Made by a program: the position numbers and the translations under genes. From assembly GCF_008638305.1 (NCBI RefSeq), contig NZ_VTPZ01000002.1:1-64000 (forward strand): 64,000 nt of DNA, read 5' to 3'. Positions 46,880 through 54,181 of this stretch are shown piece by piece. The first letter of the stretch is position 1; every line of letters starts with the position of its first letter. The notes below the pieces were generated by a model. The model was not told the DNA's origin. It did not search any database and saw only the letters and a program-made list of their open reading frames with translations. Origin of the DNA: Pseudomonas profundi. Its GTDB lineage: Bacteria > Pseudomonadota > Gammaproteobacteria > Pseudomonadales > Pseudomonadaceae.

Positions 46880-48043
46880 ATGTCTATCAAACTTGAAGAC
46901 TACTTCGACAAAGAAACTTTCAACCGCATCAAGCAGCGTGCCGACCAGCATGAAACGCCCTTCCTGGTGGTTGACCTGAAAACCATCGATCGCGCCTATG
47001 ACGAACTGGTCGAAGGCTTTCCTTTCGGCAAGATCTACTACGCGGTTAAGGCCAATCCATCGAACGAAGTGCTGAATCTGCTGAAGAATAAAGGTTCGAA
47101 CTTCGATATCGCCTCCATCTATGAGCTGGAGAAGGTCATGGCGCTGGGCGTCAAGCCGGAACAGATCAGCTTCGGCAATACCATCAAGAAGTCCCGCCAT
47201 ATTCGCGCTTTCTACGAAAAGGGCGTGCGTCTCTATGCCACCGACTCCGAAGCTGACCTGCGCAACATCGCCAAGGCTGCGCCGGGCTCCAAGGTCTATG
47301 TTCGCATTCTGACAGAGGGCTCAACCACGGCCGACTGGCCGCTGTCACGCAAGTTTGGCTGCCAGACCGATATGGCCATGGACCTGCTGGTGCTGGCCCG
47401 CGAGCTGGGTCTGGAACCCTATGGTATTTCCTTCCATGTCGGCTCCCAGCAGCGCGATATTGGCGCCTGGGATGCCGCCATCGGCAAGGTGAAGGTGATC
47501 TTCGAACGTCTGAAGGAAGAGGACGGCATTGTTCTGAAGATGATCAACATGGGCGGTGGTTTCCCGGCCAATTACATCACCAAGACCAATACCCTTCAGG
47601 TCTACGCTGAAGAGATCACCCGGTTCCTGCACGAGGACTTTGGCGACGAACTGCCCGAGATCATCCTGGAGCCGGGCCGCTCGTTGATTGCCAATGCCGG
47701 CATTCTGGTCAGCGAAGTGGTGCTTGTGTCGCGCAAGTCGCACACCGCTTTGGAGCGCTGGGTGTACACCGACGTCGGCAAATTCTCCGGCCTGATCGAG
47801 ACCATGGACGAGTCGATCAAATTCCCGATCTGGACAGACAAGAAAGGGGAGCTTGAGGAAGCAGTGATCGCCGGACCCACGTGCGACAGCGCCGACATCA
47901 TGTACGAGAACTACAAATACGGCCTGCCGCTGAACCTCGCCATCGGCGACCGTATGTACTGGCTCTCCACCGGCGCCTACACCACCAGTTACAGCGCCAT
48001 CGAGTTCAACGGCTTCCCACCGCTGGAAGCGTTTTACGTTTGA
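46880..48043 (+). CDS. speC: Ornithine/lysine decarboxylase, alanine-racemase fold (SpeC-type)
   Basis: The 387-residue PLP enzyme is of the eukaryotic-type group IV decarboxylases. PLP-Lys lies in YYAVKANPSNEVL near residue 57, NMGGGFPANY and EPGRSLIANAG bind phosphate, and the dimer-partner Cys is in GPTCDSADIMYE. Pseudomonas speC has this length and sequence type and forms putrescine (and possibly cadaverine). GGAG lies eight bases upstream of the ATG. Confidence 0.92.
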   Translation: MSIKLEDYFDKETFNRIKQRADQHETPFLVVDLKTIDRAYDELVEGFPFGKIYYAVKANPSNEVLNLLKNKGSNFDIASIYELEKVMALGVKPEQISFGNTIKKSRHIRAFYEKGVRLYATDSEADLRNIAKAAPGSKVYVRILTEGSTTADWPLSRKFGCQTDMAMDLLVLARELGLEPYGISFHVGSQQRDIGAWDAAIGKVKVIFERLKEEDGIVLKMINMGGGFPANYITKTNTLQVYAEEITRFLHEDFGDELPEIILEPGRSLIANAGILVSEVVLVSRKSHTALERWVYTDVGKFSGLIETMDESIKFPIWTDKKGELEEAVIAGPTCDSADIMYENYKYGLPLNLAIGDRMYWLSTGAYTTSYSAIEFNGFPPLEAFYV

Positions 48044-48056
48044 GCCAGAGGACGCA

Positions 48057-48146
48057 GCGGGTCCGCCTGCTCTTTTTGTGAGAGGCTGCGGGTCCGCTGT
48101 CTTTTGTAGGAGGGGCGACCCGCCGCGATGGCGTCCGCGGGACGCC
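48057..48146 (+). repeat. REP-like repeat copy C preceded by a tandem partial duplication
   Basis: Positions 48105-48146 read TGTAGGAGGGGCGACCCGCC and end with a GGCGTC/GACGCC hairpin like copy A. Immediately before it, GCGGGTCCGC followed by a T-rich run and GAGAGG/GTAGGAGG occurs twice (48057-48085 and 48088-48114). The element follows the speC stop by about 15 bases and may end or protect that transcript. The rest of the 190-base gap has only an imperfect CAGC/CTCC repeat. Confidence 0.55.
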
Positions 48147-48233
48147 TTATGGTTCACCAAAACGACCAAGTCTCCCTTCACTCACAAACCTCGAACCAGC
48201 CCAGCCCAGCTCGAGGCTCCTTCAGCTCCTTCT

Positions 48234-49139
48234 TTAACTAAGCTTCTGAATATTCGCCATCAGCTCACGCAGCGCCTCGATATTGTCCTTCGGATGCACC
48301 GCATTCTCGAAGCTGCACAGCTGCTCGAAATTCGCCGCTACATCTTCCGGGCTATACCCCTCGTCCGGGTTGAAACCGATACCCAGTGAACGCTCCCAAC
48401 GCACCTTGCCCATCCAGCCACCGCCAACTTCGAACAGGCTGCCGGTTTCCTTGCACTGTTCTGAGCAGAGAAAGGCCACCAGCGGGCTGACCAGCTCCGG
48501 CTTCAACTTTTCGAACGCACCAGGCGGGAACAGACCTTCGGTCATGCGCGTACCGCCAGTCGGGGCAATGGCGTTGACGAAGATGTTGTTCTTGCGGCCT
48601 TCGATTGCCAATGTGCGCGTCAGACCGTAAAGGCCCAGCTTGGCCATGCCGTAGTTGGCTTGTCCGAAGTTACCGTAGATGCCGGAAGTCGAAGCAGTGA
48701 AAATGATCCGACCGAAGTTGCTGTCCTTCATATACGGCCATGCCGCATGCGTGACCTTGTAGGCGCCTTCAACGTGGACCTTGTAGACCAGATCCCAGTC
48801 AGCGTCGGTCATCTTGGCAAAACTCTTGTCACGCAGGATGCCAGCGTTATTGACCACCACGTCGACACGGCCAAAGTTATCCATCGCACACTGCACGATC
48901 TTGTCGCCGTCGATTACGTTGTCCGGGTTGGCTACCGCAGTGCCGCCGGCGGCCTTGATCTCTTCAACGACTTTCAACGCCGCTTCGCTGTTCGCGCCTT
49001 CGCCCTGTGCGCTACCACCCAGGTCGTTGACGATGACCTTGGCGCCATGCTTGGCGAACAACAGCGCGTGCGCACGACCAATACCGCCGCCGGCGCCGGT
49101 TACGATGACGACCTTGTCGTCAAAACGGATATCGCTCAT
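48234..49139 (-). CDS. SDR of the peroxisomal multifunctional enzyme 2 type ((3R)-hydroxyacyl-CoA dehydrogenase-like)
   Basis: The 301-residue protein matches the dehydrogenase module of MFE-2/HSD17B4. VVIVTGAGGGIGRAHALLFA is the NAD(P) site, VNDLGGSAQG is diagnostic of this subgroup, and NYGMAKLGLYGL holds the catalytic Tyr/Lys. A C-terminal tail of about 50 residues is typical. It probably oxidises 3-hydroxyacyl-CoA or a sterol-like substrate in beta-oxidation. A PsrA-like box lies 47 bases upstream. Confidence 0.87.
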   Translation of the reverse strand: MSDIRFDDKVVIVTGAGGGIGRAHALLFAKHGAKVIVNDLGGSAQGEGANSEAALKVVEEIKAAGGTAVANPDNVIDGDKIVQCAMDNFGRVDVVVNNAGILRDKSFAKMTDADWDLVYKVHVEGAYKVTHAAWPYMKDSNFGRIIFTASTSGIYGNFGQANYGMAKLGLYGLTRTLAIEGRKNNIFVNAIAPTGGTRMTEGLFPPGAFEKLKPELVSPLVAFLCSEQCKETGSLFEVGGGWMGKVRWERSLGIGFNPDEGYSPEDVAANFEQLCSFENAVHPKDNIEALRELMANIQKLS

Positions 49140-49448
49140 GAAATGCTCCTAATCTATACGGGCGTTGAAAAAGGACTGCCAGTGTTAAACACTTGTTTCA
49201 ATTCGCCAAGGGATAAGGTCAACGTGAATAGCCCGGCATAAGCCGGTGAATATCGGTTCGTGCCACGTCCTGAACGGCCGCAGGCGAGGAACCGCTGCAG
49301 AACGCGAATCTAACGGAAGTACGTCACAAAACGTGCGCTGCGCGAAAACTTACACCTGAAATCCAATCCAATACTACTGCCGCCTATGCCGCACAGCAGA
49401 GCGGCTGCGCCTATCTGCACCAACAGCTAACGGTCCGAGACTATAAAA
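49140..49448. promoter_or_regulatory. Divergent control region with PsrA-like box
   Basis: This 309-base gap separates the divergent SDR and alpha/beta hydrolase genes and holds no gene. Positions 49186-49199 read TAAACACTTGTTTC, matching the (C/G)AAAC-N4-GTTT(G/C) box of the fatty-acid-responsive repressor PsrA except for the first base. It overlaps a perfect AGTGTT-A-AACACT palindrome (49181-49193). Nothing else is evident. Confidence 0.42.
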
Positions 49449-50402
49449 ATGAAACGACTTCTCCTGCCAGCATTCGCTGTTTCCGTTTTCGCGTTAGCGG
49501 GTATCGCCGTATGGGTCCATGCTGGGCCACCATCCGAAGTGTCTGCTGCCTATCTCGGGGTTGAGCGTCAACTGGCCGATCTCGAGTCGCACACAGTTGA
49601 TATTCCTGGCTTCCAGGTGGCCTATCTCGAAGGCGGCACGGGGGAACCGTTGCTTCTGATTCACGGTATGGGCGCCAACAAGGACGAGTGGAACAGGGTT
49701 GCCTATCACCTGACGTCCCACCATCGGGTGATTGCGATAGACCTCCCTGGGTTTGGCGACAGCGACAAACCGGCCGGTGGACAGTATTACACGCCTGATC
49801 AGGTTCGCTACCTGAGCGACATTATTGAGGCGCTGGGGCTGGACAAGGTGCATCTGGGTGGTAACTCCATGGGCGGCCGCATTGCTGCTGCCTATGCCGC
49901 CCAGTATCCCGACAGGGTTGAAAGTCTATGGCTGCTGGCGCCGTCGGGCGTCATGAGCGCCCAGCCCAGCGAAGTGATAAAGCGCCTACAACGCGGCGAG
50001 CAGTTGCCACTGGTAGCGAGCAATCGTGAAGAACTGGACGAATCACTCAAGTTGACCACACAGCAGCCGCCTTATTATCCCGATCCGGTCAAGGATGCCT
50101 TTGCTGAAAGCGCCGCCGAGAACTACAGGCTCCACAGCCGAATCATGGCAGAACTCAATCAAGAGGCGGCAACGCAGCCGCTCGAACGCATCGCCGCAGG
50201 CCTGTCAGTCCCCACGCGTATTGTATGGGGCCAGGAAGACAAGCTGTTCCATCACTCCTCGGCTGAGGTCCTGCACAACCTGATCGACGGCAGCTCTGTA
50301 TTTCTGGTCCCCGACACAGGCCACCTGCCGATGATGGAAGCGCCGGCCGAAGTGGCGGAAGACTACCAGGCGTTTCGAGCTTCGTTTGGGGAGCGTTCTT
50401 AG
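49449..50402 (+). CDS. Exported alpha/beta hydrolase
   Basis: The 317-residue protein has an N-terminal signal or anchor (LLLPAFAVSVFALAGIAVW). The hydrolase domain has LLLIHGMGANKDEW (oxyanion region), nucleophile GNSMGGRIAAAYA and catalytic His in DTGHLPMME, with Asp in VWGQEDKLF. It resembles lipase/esterase and C-C hydrolase-like proteins. The divergent SDR may share its regulation. Substrate unknown. Confidence 0.85.
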   Translation: MKRLLLPAFAVSVFALAGIAVWVHAGPPSEVSAAYLGVERQLADLESHTVDIPGFQVAYLEGGTGEPLLLIHGMGANKDEWNRVAYHLTSHHRVIAIDLPGFGDSDKPAGGQYYTPDQVRYLSDIIEALGLDKVHLGGNSMGGRIAAAYAAQYPDRVESLWLLAPSGVMSAQPSEVIKRLQRGEQLPLVASNREELDESLKLTTQQPPYYPDPVKDAFAESAAENYRLHSRIMAELNQEAATQPLERIAAGLSVPTRIVWGQEDKLFHHSSAEVLHNLIDGSSVFLVPDTGHLPMMEAPAEVAEDYQAFRASFGERS

Positions 50403-50524
50403 CGAGGCAACAGAATGCTAGGCGGCTGGGGCCGCACACGGGCGTGGACGATAGGCCTGTCTGCGGCTTACCGTCGGGCGAGCAAGGCAACTTGCTCCAT
50501 CGGTATTTTTATTAAGGAAAAGTG

Positions 50525-50790
50525 ATGTACGCACCAGCATATCCTCAGGACGAACTCAGCCTCTTATACCCCGGTGTGTATCTTCTGCATGGCAGCATCA
50601 AGATGGGGCCCGGAATGTGGATGAATCGAAACATGATCGTGCTCAAGAACGGAGACGAGTTGACCTTGGTTAATCCAGTGCGCTTGACGACCAGTTCTAT
50701 CTCGATACATATAACTGCGAATTCTGGGAGCAGGAGGGTCAGAAACCGTACAAGATTCCGCGGCCCTTGTTGGCGAATGTGCAGTTGTGA
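50525..50790 (+). pseudogene. Decayed DUF4336/metallo-hydrolase-like gene
   Basis: A gene starts well (AAGGA SD, MYAPAYPQDELSLLYPGVYL, then MNRNMIVLKNGDELTLVNPV). At about 50680 the sensible reading shifts to another frame giving ALDDQFYLDTYNCEFWEQEG and ending at TGA 50788. The first part resembles the N-terminus and the second a later part of DUF4336-like proteins; the stretch between is missing. This suggests an internal deletion with frameshift. Assignment to the family is from memory. Confidence 0.45.
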
Positions 50791-50891
50791 TCATGGAAGC
50801 CGAATTCGAACACAGCGATTCGATTATGGAAACGGTAACGGTTAACAAATCGAGTGATGAGTGGCAAGTGGTTGGCTATATTGTCAAGTAA
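50760..50891 (+). pseudogene. C-terminal fragment resembling a DUF4019 protein
   Basis: In a third frame the sequence reads AALVGECAVVIMEAEFEH and later ETVTVNKSSDEWQVVGYIVK, ending at TAA 50889. The ETVT-x-W-x-VVGY ending matches DUF4019 periplasmic proteins. No start or N-terminal part is present and it overlaps the end of the preceding remnant, so it is most likely a gene fragment. Confidence 0.4.
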
Positions 50892-50991
50892 TACACTTGG
50901 TAATCGCAGGCACGGCGATGCACATTCCATTGCGCCTTCAGCTTCATTCCAGGGCTGCGCATGCTGAGGGCGTTAACTCCAAGGATCGAAC

Positions 50992-51153
50992 ATGCAACTA
51001 TTAGCGAAATCAGATGCGGCGATATTACAAGTCGTGAGTCCATTGATGGACAACCTGATGGAGGGCTGCACCGAAATCGACTACGAAAAGCACACCAAAG
51101 ACTTTTCCTCGCGCATAAAGATCCAAATGTCGCCGAGCAGGCTCGGGTCTTAA
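50992..51153 (+). CDS. Short reading frame before the attC-like site
   Basis: The 53-codon frame reads MQLLAKSDAAILQVVSPLMD and continues NLMEGCTEIDYEKHTKDFSS. It has AAGGA before the ATG. Its first 40 residues look like the N-terminus of a longer NTF2/DUF3887-like protein and the last ten do not, so it may be a truncated or frameshifted gene. It lies 87 bases before the attC-like site, in the orientation expected for a cassette gene. Confidence 0.4.
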   Translation: MQLLAKSDAAILQVVSPLMDNLMEGCTEIDYEKHTKDFSSRIKIQMSPSRLGS

Positions 51154-51240
51154 TTGGGGTCAGTTGAACATTCTTTGCTAAAGTTCCGGATCGTTGACAT
51201 CACCACGCACCTCCAGAAAGCGCGGGACAACAAAGCACAT

Positions 51241-51316
51241 TCCTAACAACTGGTTCAAACCGTTCGCTCTGCTCACTGGGACGGGCTGAAGCCCGCCCCT
51301 TAACCAAACGTTGGAC
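51241..51316 (+). other. Integron attC-like recombination site
   Basis: The 76-base segment begins TCCTAACAACTGGTTCAA and ends CTTAACCAAACGTTGGAC. Its ends are imperfect inverted repeats: CCTAAC..TGGTT pairs with AACCA..GTTGGA. The central part has a GGGC-TGAA-GCCC hairpin. GTTGGAC fits the R' core GTTRRRY, and the arms resemble the well-known aadA attC. Read on the plus strand it would end a cassette holding the short frame upstream; parDE follows downstream. No integrase gene is in the window. Confidence 0.65.
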
Positions 51317-51353
51317 GACAAGAAATTGGGGGGTTGAATCGGCGCAAGTAAGC

Positions 51354-51372
51354 AGTATGATATTGTCATACT
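51354..51372 (+). promoter_or_regulatory. ParD operator in the parDE promoter
   Basis: A 7-bp perfect inverted repeat AGTATGA-TATTG-TCATACT lies 24 bases before parD and overlaps a plausible -10 (TATGAT). ParD-type antitoxins repress their own promoter through such sites. Confidence 0.65.
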
Positions 51373-51396
51373 TCCTGATTTGTTAGGAGCTCAGCC

Positions 51397-51651
51397 ATGA
51401 GCATGCACCGGAAGACCATCACGCTGACTGAACAGCAAGACGATTGGGTGAAGGGCCAGATTGAGAGCGGTCACTTTGGCAATGATAGCGAGTATATCCG
51501 CGATCTCATCCGGAGAGACCAGCAGGCCAAAGAACGTCTTGCCACGCTGAGGCAGGCCCTCGCTGAAGGTGAGTCAAGCGGGAAACCTAAGCCGCTCGAC
51601 ATATCGGCCATCAAAGCGGCTGGCCGTAAGCGAATGAAGGCGTCGGATTAG
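51397..51651 (+). CDS. parD: ParD-family antitoxin
   Basis: The 84-residue ribbon-helix-helix protein has the ParD pattern KTITLTEQQDDWVKGQIESG, then GNDSEYIRDLIRRDQQ. Its C-terminal part should wrap the toxin. TTAGGAGC provides a strong SD. Its stop shares one base with the parE start (TAGTG), so the two are coupled. The module is close to an attC-like site, a common home for toxin-antitoxin pairs. Confidence 0.9.
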   Translation: MSMHRKTITLTEQQDDWVKGQIESGHFGNDSEYIRDLIRRDQQAKERLATLRQALAEGESSGKPKPLDISAIKAAGRKRMKASD

Positions 51652-51947
51652 TGCTTAGGTTAACCGTCACGCCGAAGGCGGAATCTGATCTCACCGGAAT
51701 CTGGATATATACCTGCGAAGAATGGGGGGTTGATCAGGCGGATAGTTACCTGGATCAGCTTGAAGCAGGAATGAATCAGCTGATTAATCATCCATCTCTC
51801 GGCTCTAACTACGCCCATGTTCTTCCCGGATATCGCAGATTGCAGGTAGAGCATCACGCTGTTTTTTATCAAGTGCTAGAGCCGCAAGTGCTCATTGTTC
51901 GTGTTCTGCACGAGGACATGGATGCACCGCAAAGGCTTCTGGATTAG
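51651..51947 (+). CDS. parE: ParE-family toxin
   Basis: The 98-residue protein of the RelE/ParE superfamily starts at GTG. It has PKAESDLTGIWIYTCEEWG and YRRLQVEHHAVFYQV, the typical strand-rich core, followed by VRVLHEDMD. ParE toxins inhibit DNA gyrase. It looks intact and is kept with its antitoxin. The 180 bases after it hold no gene and no second attC site. Confidence 0.9.
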   Translation: MLRLTVTPKAESDLTGIWIYTCEEWGVDQADSYLDQLEAGMNQLINHPSLGSNYAHVLPGYRRLQVEHHAVFYQVLEPQVLIVRVLHEDMDAPQRLLD

Positions 51948-52128
51948 CTGGCGGCTACCTTTTGGTGCAGCGCATGTTTTCCATCTAGGTTCCGTGCTGT
52001 TGTCGCCCACGTCGTCGATGGCTTCTTAGTCCACACCTCGATGATTGGCGCATCTGGGATGGAAAGCTTCCGCTTGCCCCGCCCCGCCAGCCTTGATTAA
52101 CATCTGGCGGCCGCGCTGCCTAGCGCCT

Positions 52129-52575
52129 CTATTCTTCCTTGGCGGCGTATTTATCTTTCATCAGATAAGCATAGGCAGTATTGAAGGCAACCTCCTGATA
52201 GGCCTTGAGGTCAGTTTCGGCATAGTCAATCTGGATCGGGTTGCGCTTCAGTGATTCCTTGATCTCGGTCGGCGACATGATTATCACGTCCAGATCGCTG
52301 ATCAGTTCGATGGCTGCTTCCAGCTTGAAACCGACCGCGCCGCCAGCAAATTTGCCCTTCATCGGTCGCTGCCGGACAACCACACGGTCTACCTTGTAAT
52401 CCTGCATCAACTTGGCGAAGGTCTGCTGAAAATAGCGCAGCTCATGTGTGCTGTTGATGTCTGTCAAGGTCAGCCGCCGGGAGCGAAAATCGGGCAGCTC
52501 AAAAATTTCGTCTGTCAGCGACAACAAACATACGTTCACGTCATTACTGCTGATTTCAACACCACACACTTTCAT
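52129..52575 (-). CDS. DUF3010 family protein
   Basis: The 148-residue protein starts MKVCGVEISSNDVNVCLLS and contains VVVRQRPMKGKFAGGAVGFK, which fits DUF3010. The fold recalls an RNase H-like/Holliday-junction resolvase nucleotide site, but activity is unproven. Start at 52575 is chosen because it begins with the conserved strand; the extra upstream codons are Ser/Cys-rich and unconserved. It is divergent from the DUF3297 gene. Confidence 0.8.
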   Translation of the reverse strand: MKVCGVEISSNDVNVCLLSLTDEIFELPDFRSRRLTLTDINSTHELRYFQQTFAKLMQDYKVDRVVVRQRPMKGKFAGGAVGFKLEAAIELISDLDVIIMSPTEIKESLKRNPIQIDYAETDLKAYQEVAFNTAYAYLMKDKYAAKEE

Positions 52576-52754
52576 AGAGCACCCGGTTTGGCTAGACCCG
52601 CGCATTGTAGCGCAAATTTGCGAGGTGATTTTGGGTGTTGTCGCCAATTGTCTCCAGACCTCATCTGGCGGCGCTGACAACCTCGCTGTGGTTCTTGAGT
52701 GCTTGTTCTTTACTGTCTAAGATAGCTGGCTTTATCCCAGCTCAGGACCGCCGC

Positions 52755-53003
52755 ATGAACGATGCCAAATCGCTACCTCCCTTACCGGATAGACTGTCGA
52801 GTAATCCCCGTAGCCCGCATTACGTAGAAGCAATTTTCGAACATGATATTGGCATTCTGTTGAATGGAAAAGAACGTACCAACGTCGAGGAGTATTGCAT
52901 CAGCGAAGGCTGGATAAAAATCCCTTCGCCTAAGGGATTGGACCGCCGGGGACAGCCACTACTGATCACGCTAAAAGGTACGGTTGAAGCCTTTTACAGC
53001 TAA
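52755..53003 (+). CDS. DUF3297 family protein
   Basis: The 82-residue protein matches DUF3297 throughout: LPPLPDRLSSNPRSPHY, LLNGKERTNVEEYCISEGWI and GQPLLITLKGTVEAFY. AGGA precedes the ATG at 52755. Function unknown. The family is widespread in Proteobacteria as a single small cytoplasmic protein. Confidence 0.85.
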   Translation: MNDAKSLPPLPDRLSSNPRSPHYVEAIFEHDIGILLNGKERTNVEEYCISEGWIKIPSPKGLDRRGQPLLITLKGTVEAFYS

Positions 53004-53064
53004 ACCAAACCCCCAGATACTTTCTGTATGACGCTTGGATTATATGAAAACCAGGAATTGAAAT

Positions 53065-53547
53065 TTGACTAACAATGATATTTTACGCCGCTTACGCTAT
53101 ACATTTGATTTAAGAGATGCCGCTGTGGTCGATATATTCGCCTTGAGCGATATTGACGTGAGCGAAGAGCAGGTGGCTGCCTGGTTGAAAAGAGAGGAGG
53201 ACGACGGATACCTCAGAATGAATGACAGTGACATGGTAGCTTTTCTGAATGGTTTTATTAACTTCAAGCGTGGCAAGCGTGACGGAGCGCAACCACCGCA
53301 AGAAAAGCACCTCAACAATAATATGGTATTGCAGAAATTACGGATTGCTCTTAATTTGCAGGCTGAAGGCGTATTGCAGATGTTAGAGCTGGCCGGATTT
53401 CGTTTAAGCAAGCATGAACTAAGTGCTTTTTTTCGCAAGCCGGAAAATAAGAATTATCGAGAATGCAAAGACCAGATCCTTCGCAAGTTTCTGCTCGGCA
53501 TTCAGCTTCATTTGAGGCCTGGTGAGGTTGATCCAGAGTTACAATAA
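53065..53547 (+). CDS. DUF1456 (YehS-like) protein
   Basis: The 160-residue protein has two DUF1456 repeats: NDILRRLRYTFDLRDAAVV with LNGFINFKRGKRDG, and NMVLQKLRIALNLQAEGVL with LRKFLLGIQLHLRPG. The start appears to be TTG at 53065, preceded by AGGA, as no ATG precedes NDIL. Codon use is more AT-rich than in the core genes nearby, hinting at transfer. Function unknown. Confidence 0.85.
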   Translation: MTNNDILRRLRYTFDLRDAAVVDIFALSDIDVSEEQVAAWLKREEDDGYLRMNDSDMVAFLNGFINFKRGKRDGAQPPQEKHLNNNMVLQKLRIALNLQAEGVLQMLELAGFRLSKHELSAFFRKPENKNYRECKDQILRKFLLGIQLHLRPGEVDPELQ

Positions 53548-53584
53548 AGCCGTCCATTTCGCCCGTTAGCTGCCCCAGGAAGCC

Positions 53585-53707
53585 ATGACCATCGAGTACA
53601 GAACCAACGCCCTGGTTACCACCGACGAATTCATAGACTTGCTGTTGCGGTCCACGCTGGGGGAGCGGCGACCTGTGCAGGACCGTGAATGCATGGAGGG
53701 CATATGA
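53585..53707 (+). pseudogene. N-terminal stub of a GNAT acetyltransferase
   Basis: The frame encodes 40 residues, MTIEYRTNALVTTDEFIDLL then RSTLGERRPVQDRECMEGI, and stops. This is the typical first segment of a GNAT-family acetyltransferase; the acetyl-CoA-binding part is missing. The stop overlaps the fosA start as ATGA. The stub may now serve as a translated leader for fosA. Confidence 0.6.
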
Positions 53708-54102
53708 TCGCCGGTATCAACCACATCACCTTTTCGGTCCGGGACCTGAGCTCGTCAATCGAATTCTACCGTGATCTTTCGGGAATGAAGTTACATGTCT
53801 TCTGGGACACAGGCGCTTATCTGACGGCAGGTGATACCTGGGTATGTTTGAGTTTAGGACAGGCTGACCCCGCCAAGGACTACACGCACATCGCTTTCAG
53901 TGTCGGCGAAGACGCGCTCCTGGGGCTACGAGCGAAACTGGACTCTGCTGGCATTGAAAAATGGAAGGTAAATACCAGCGAGGGCGACTCCATCTATTTA
54001 CTCGACCCAAATGGGCATCGCCTTGAGCTCCATTGTGGAACATTGGCAACCCGCTTGGCTGAGCTGGAGCGCTCACCTTATAAAGGGATGGTGTGGTATT
54101 GA
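53704..54102 (+). CDS. fosA: FosA-family fosfomycin resistance glutathione transferase
   Basis: The 132-residue vicinal-oxygen-chelate enzyme starts MIAGINHITFSVRDLSSSIE. Metal ligands of FosA are visible: His 7, His in DYTHIAFSV and Glu in GHRLELHCG. The K+ loop and fosfomycin site residues SEGDSIYLLDP and SPYKGMVWY are conserved. It should add glutathione to fosfomycin in the cytoplasm. GGAGGG lies before the ATG, and the gene is coupled to the acetyltransferase stub by ATGA. A longer start at 53689 is less likely. Confidence 0.87.
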   Translation: MIAGINHITFSVRDLSSSIEFYRDLSGMKLHVFWDTGAYLTAGDTWVCLSLGQADPAKDYTHIAFSVGEDALLGLRAKLDSAGIEKWKVNTSEGDSIYLLDPNGHRLELHCGTLATRLAELERSPYKGMVWY

Positions 54103-54181
54103 AATAACATACTGATTCGGCAGGAACGCAGCTCCGCCGCTCCAGCCCGCCCAAAGCCGGCCGACCGGTGGAAAACCACAA

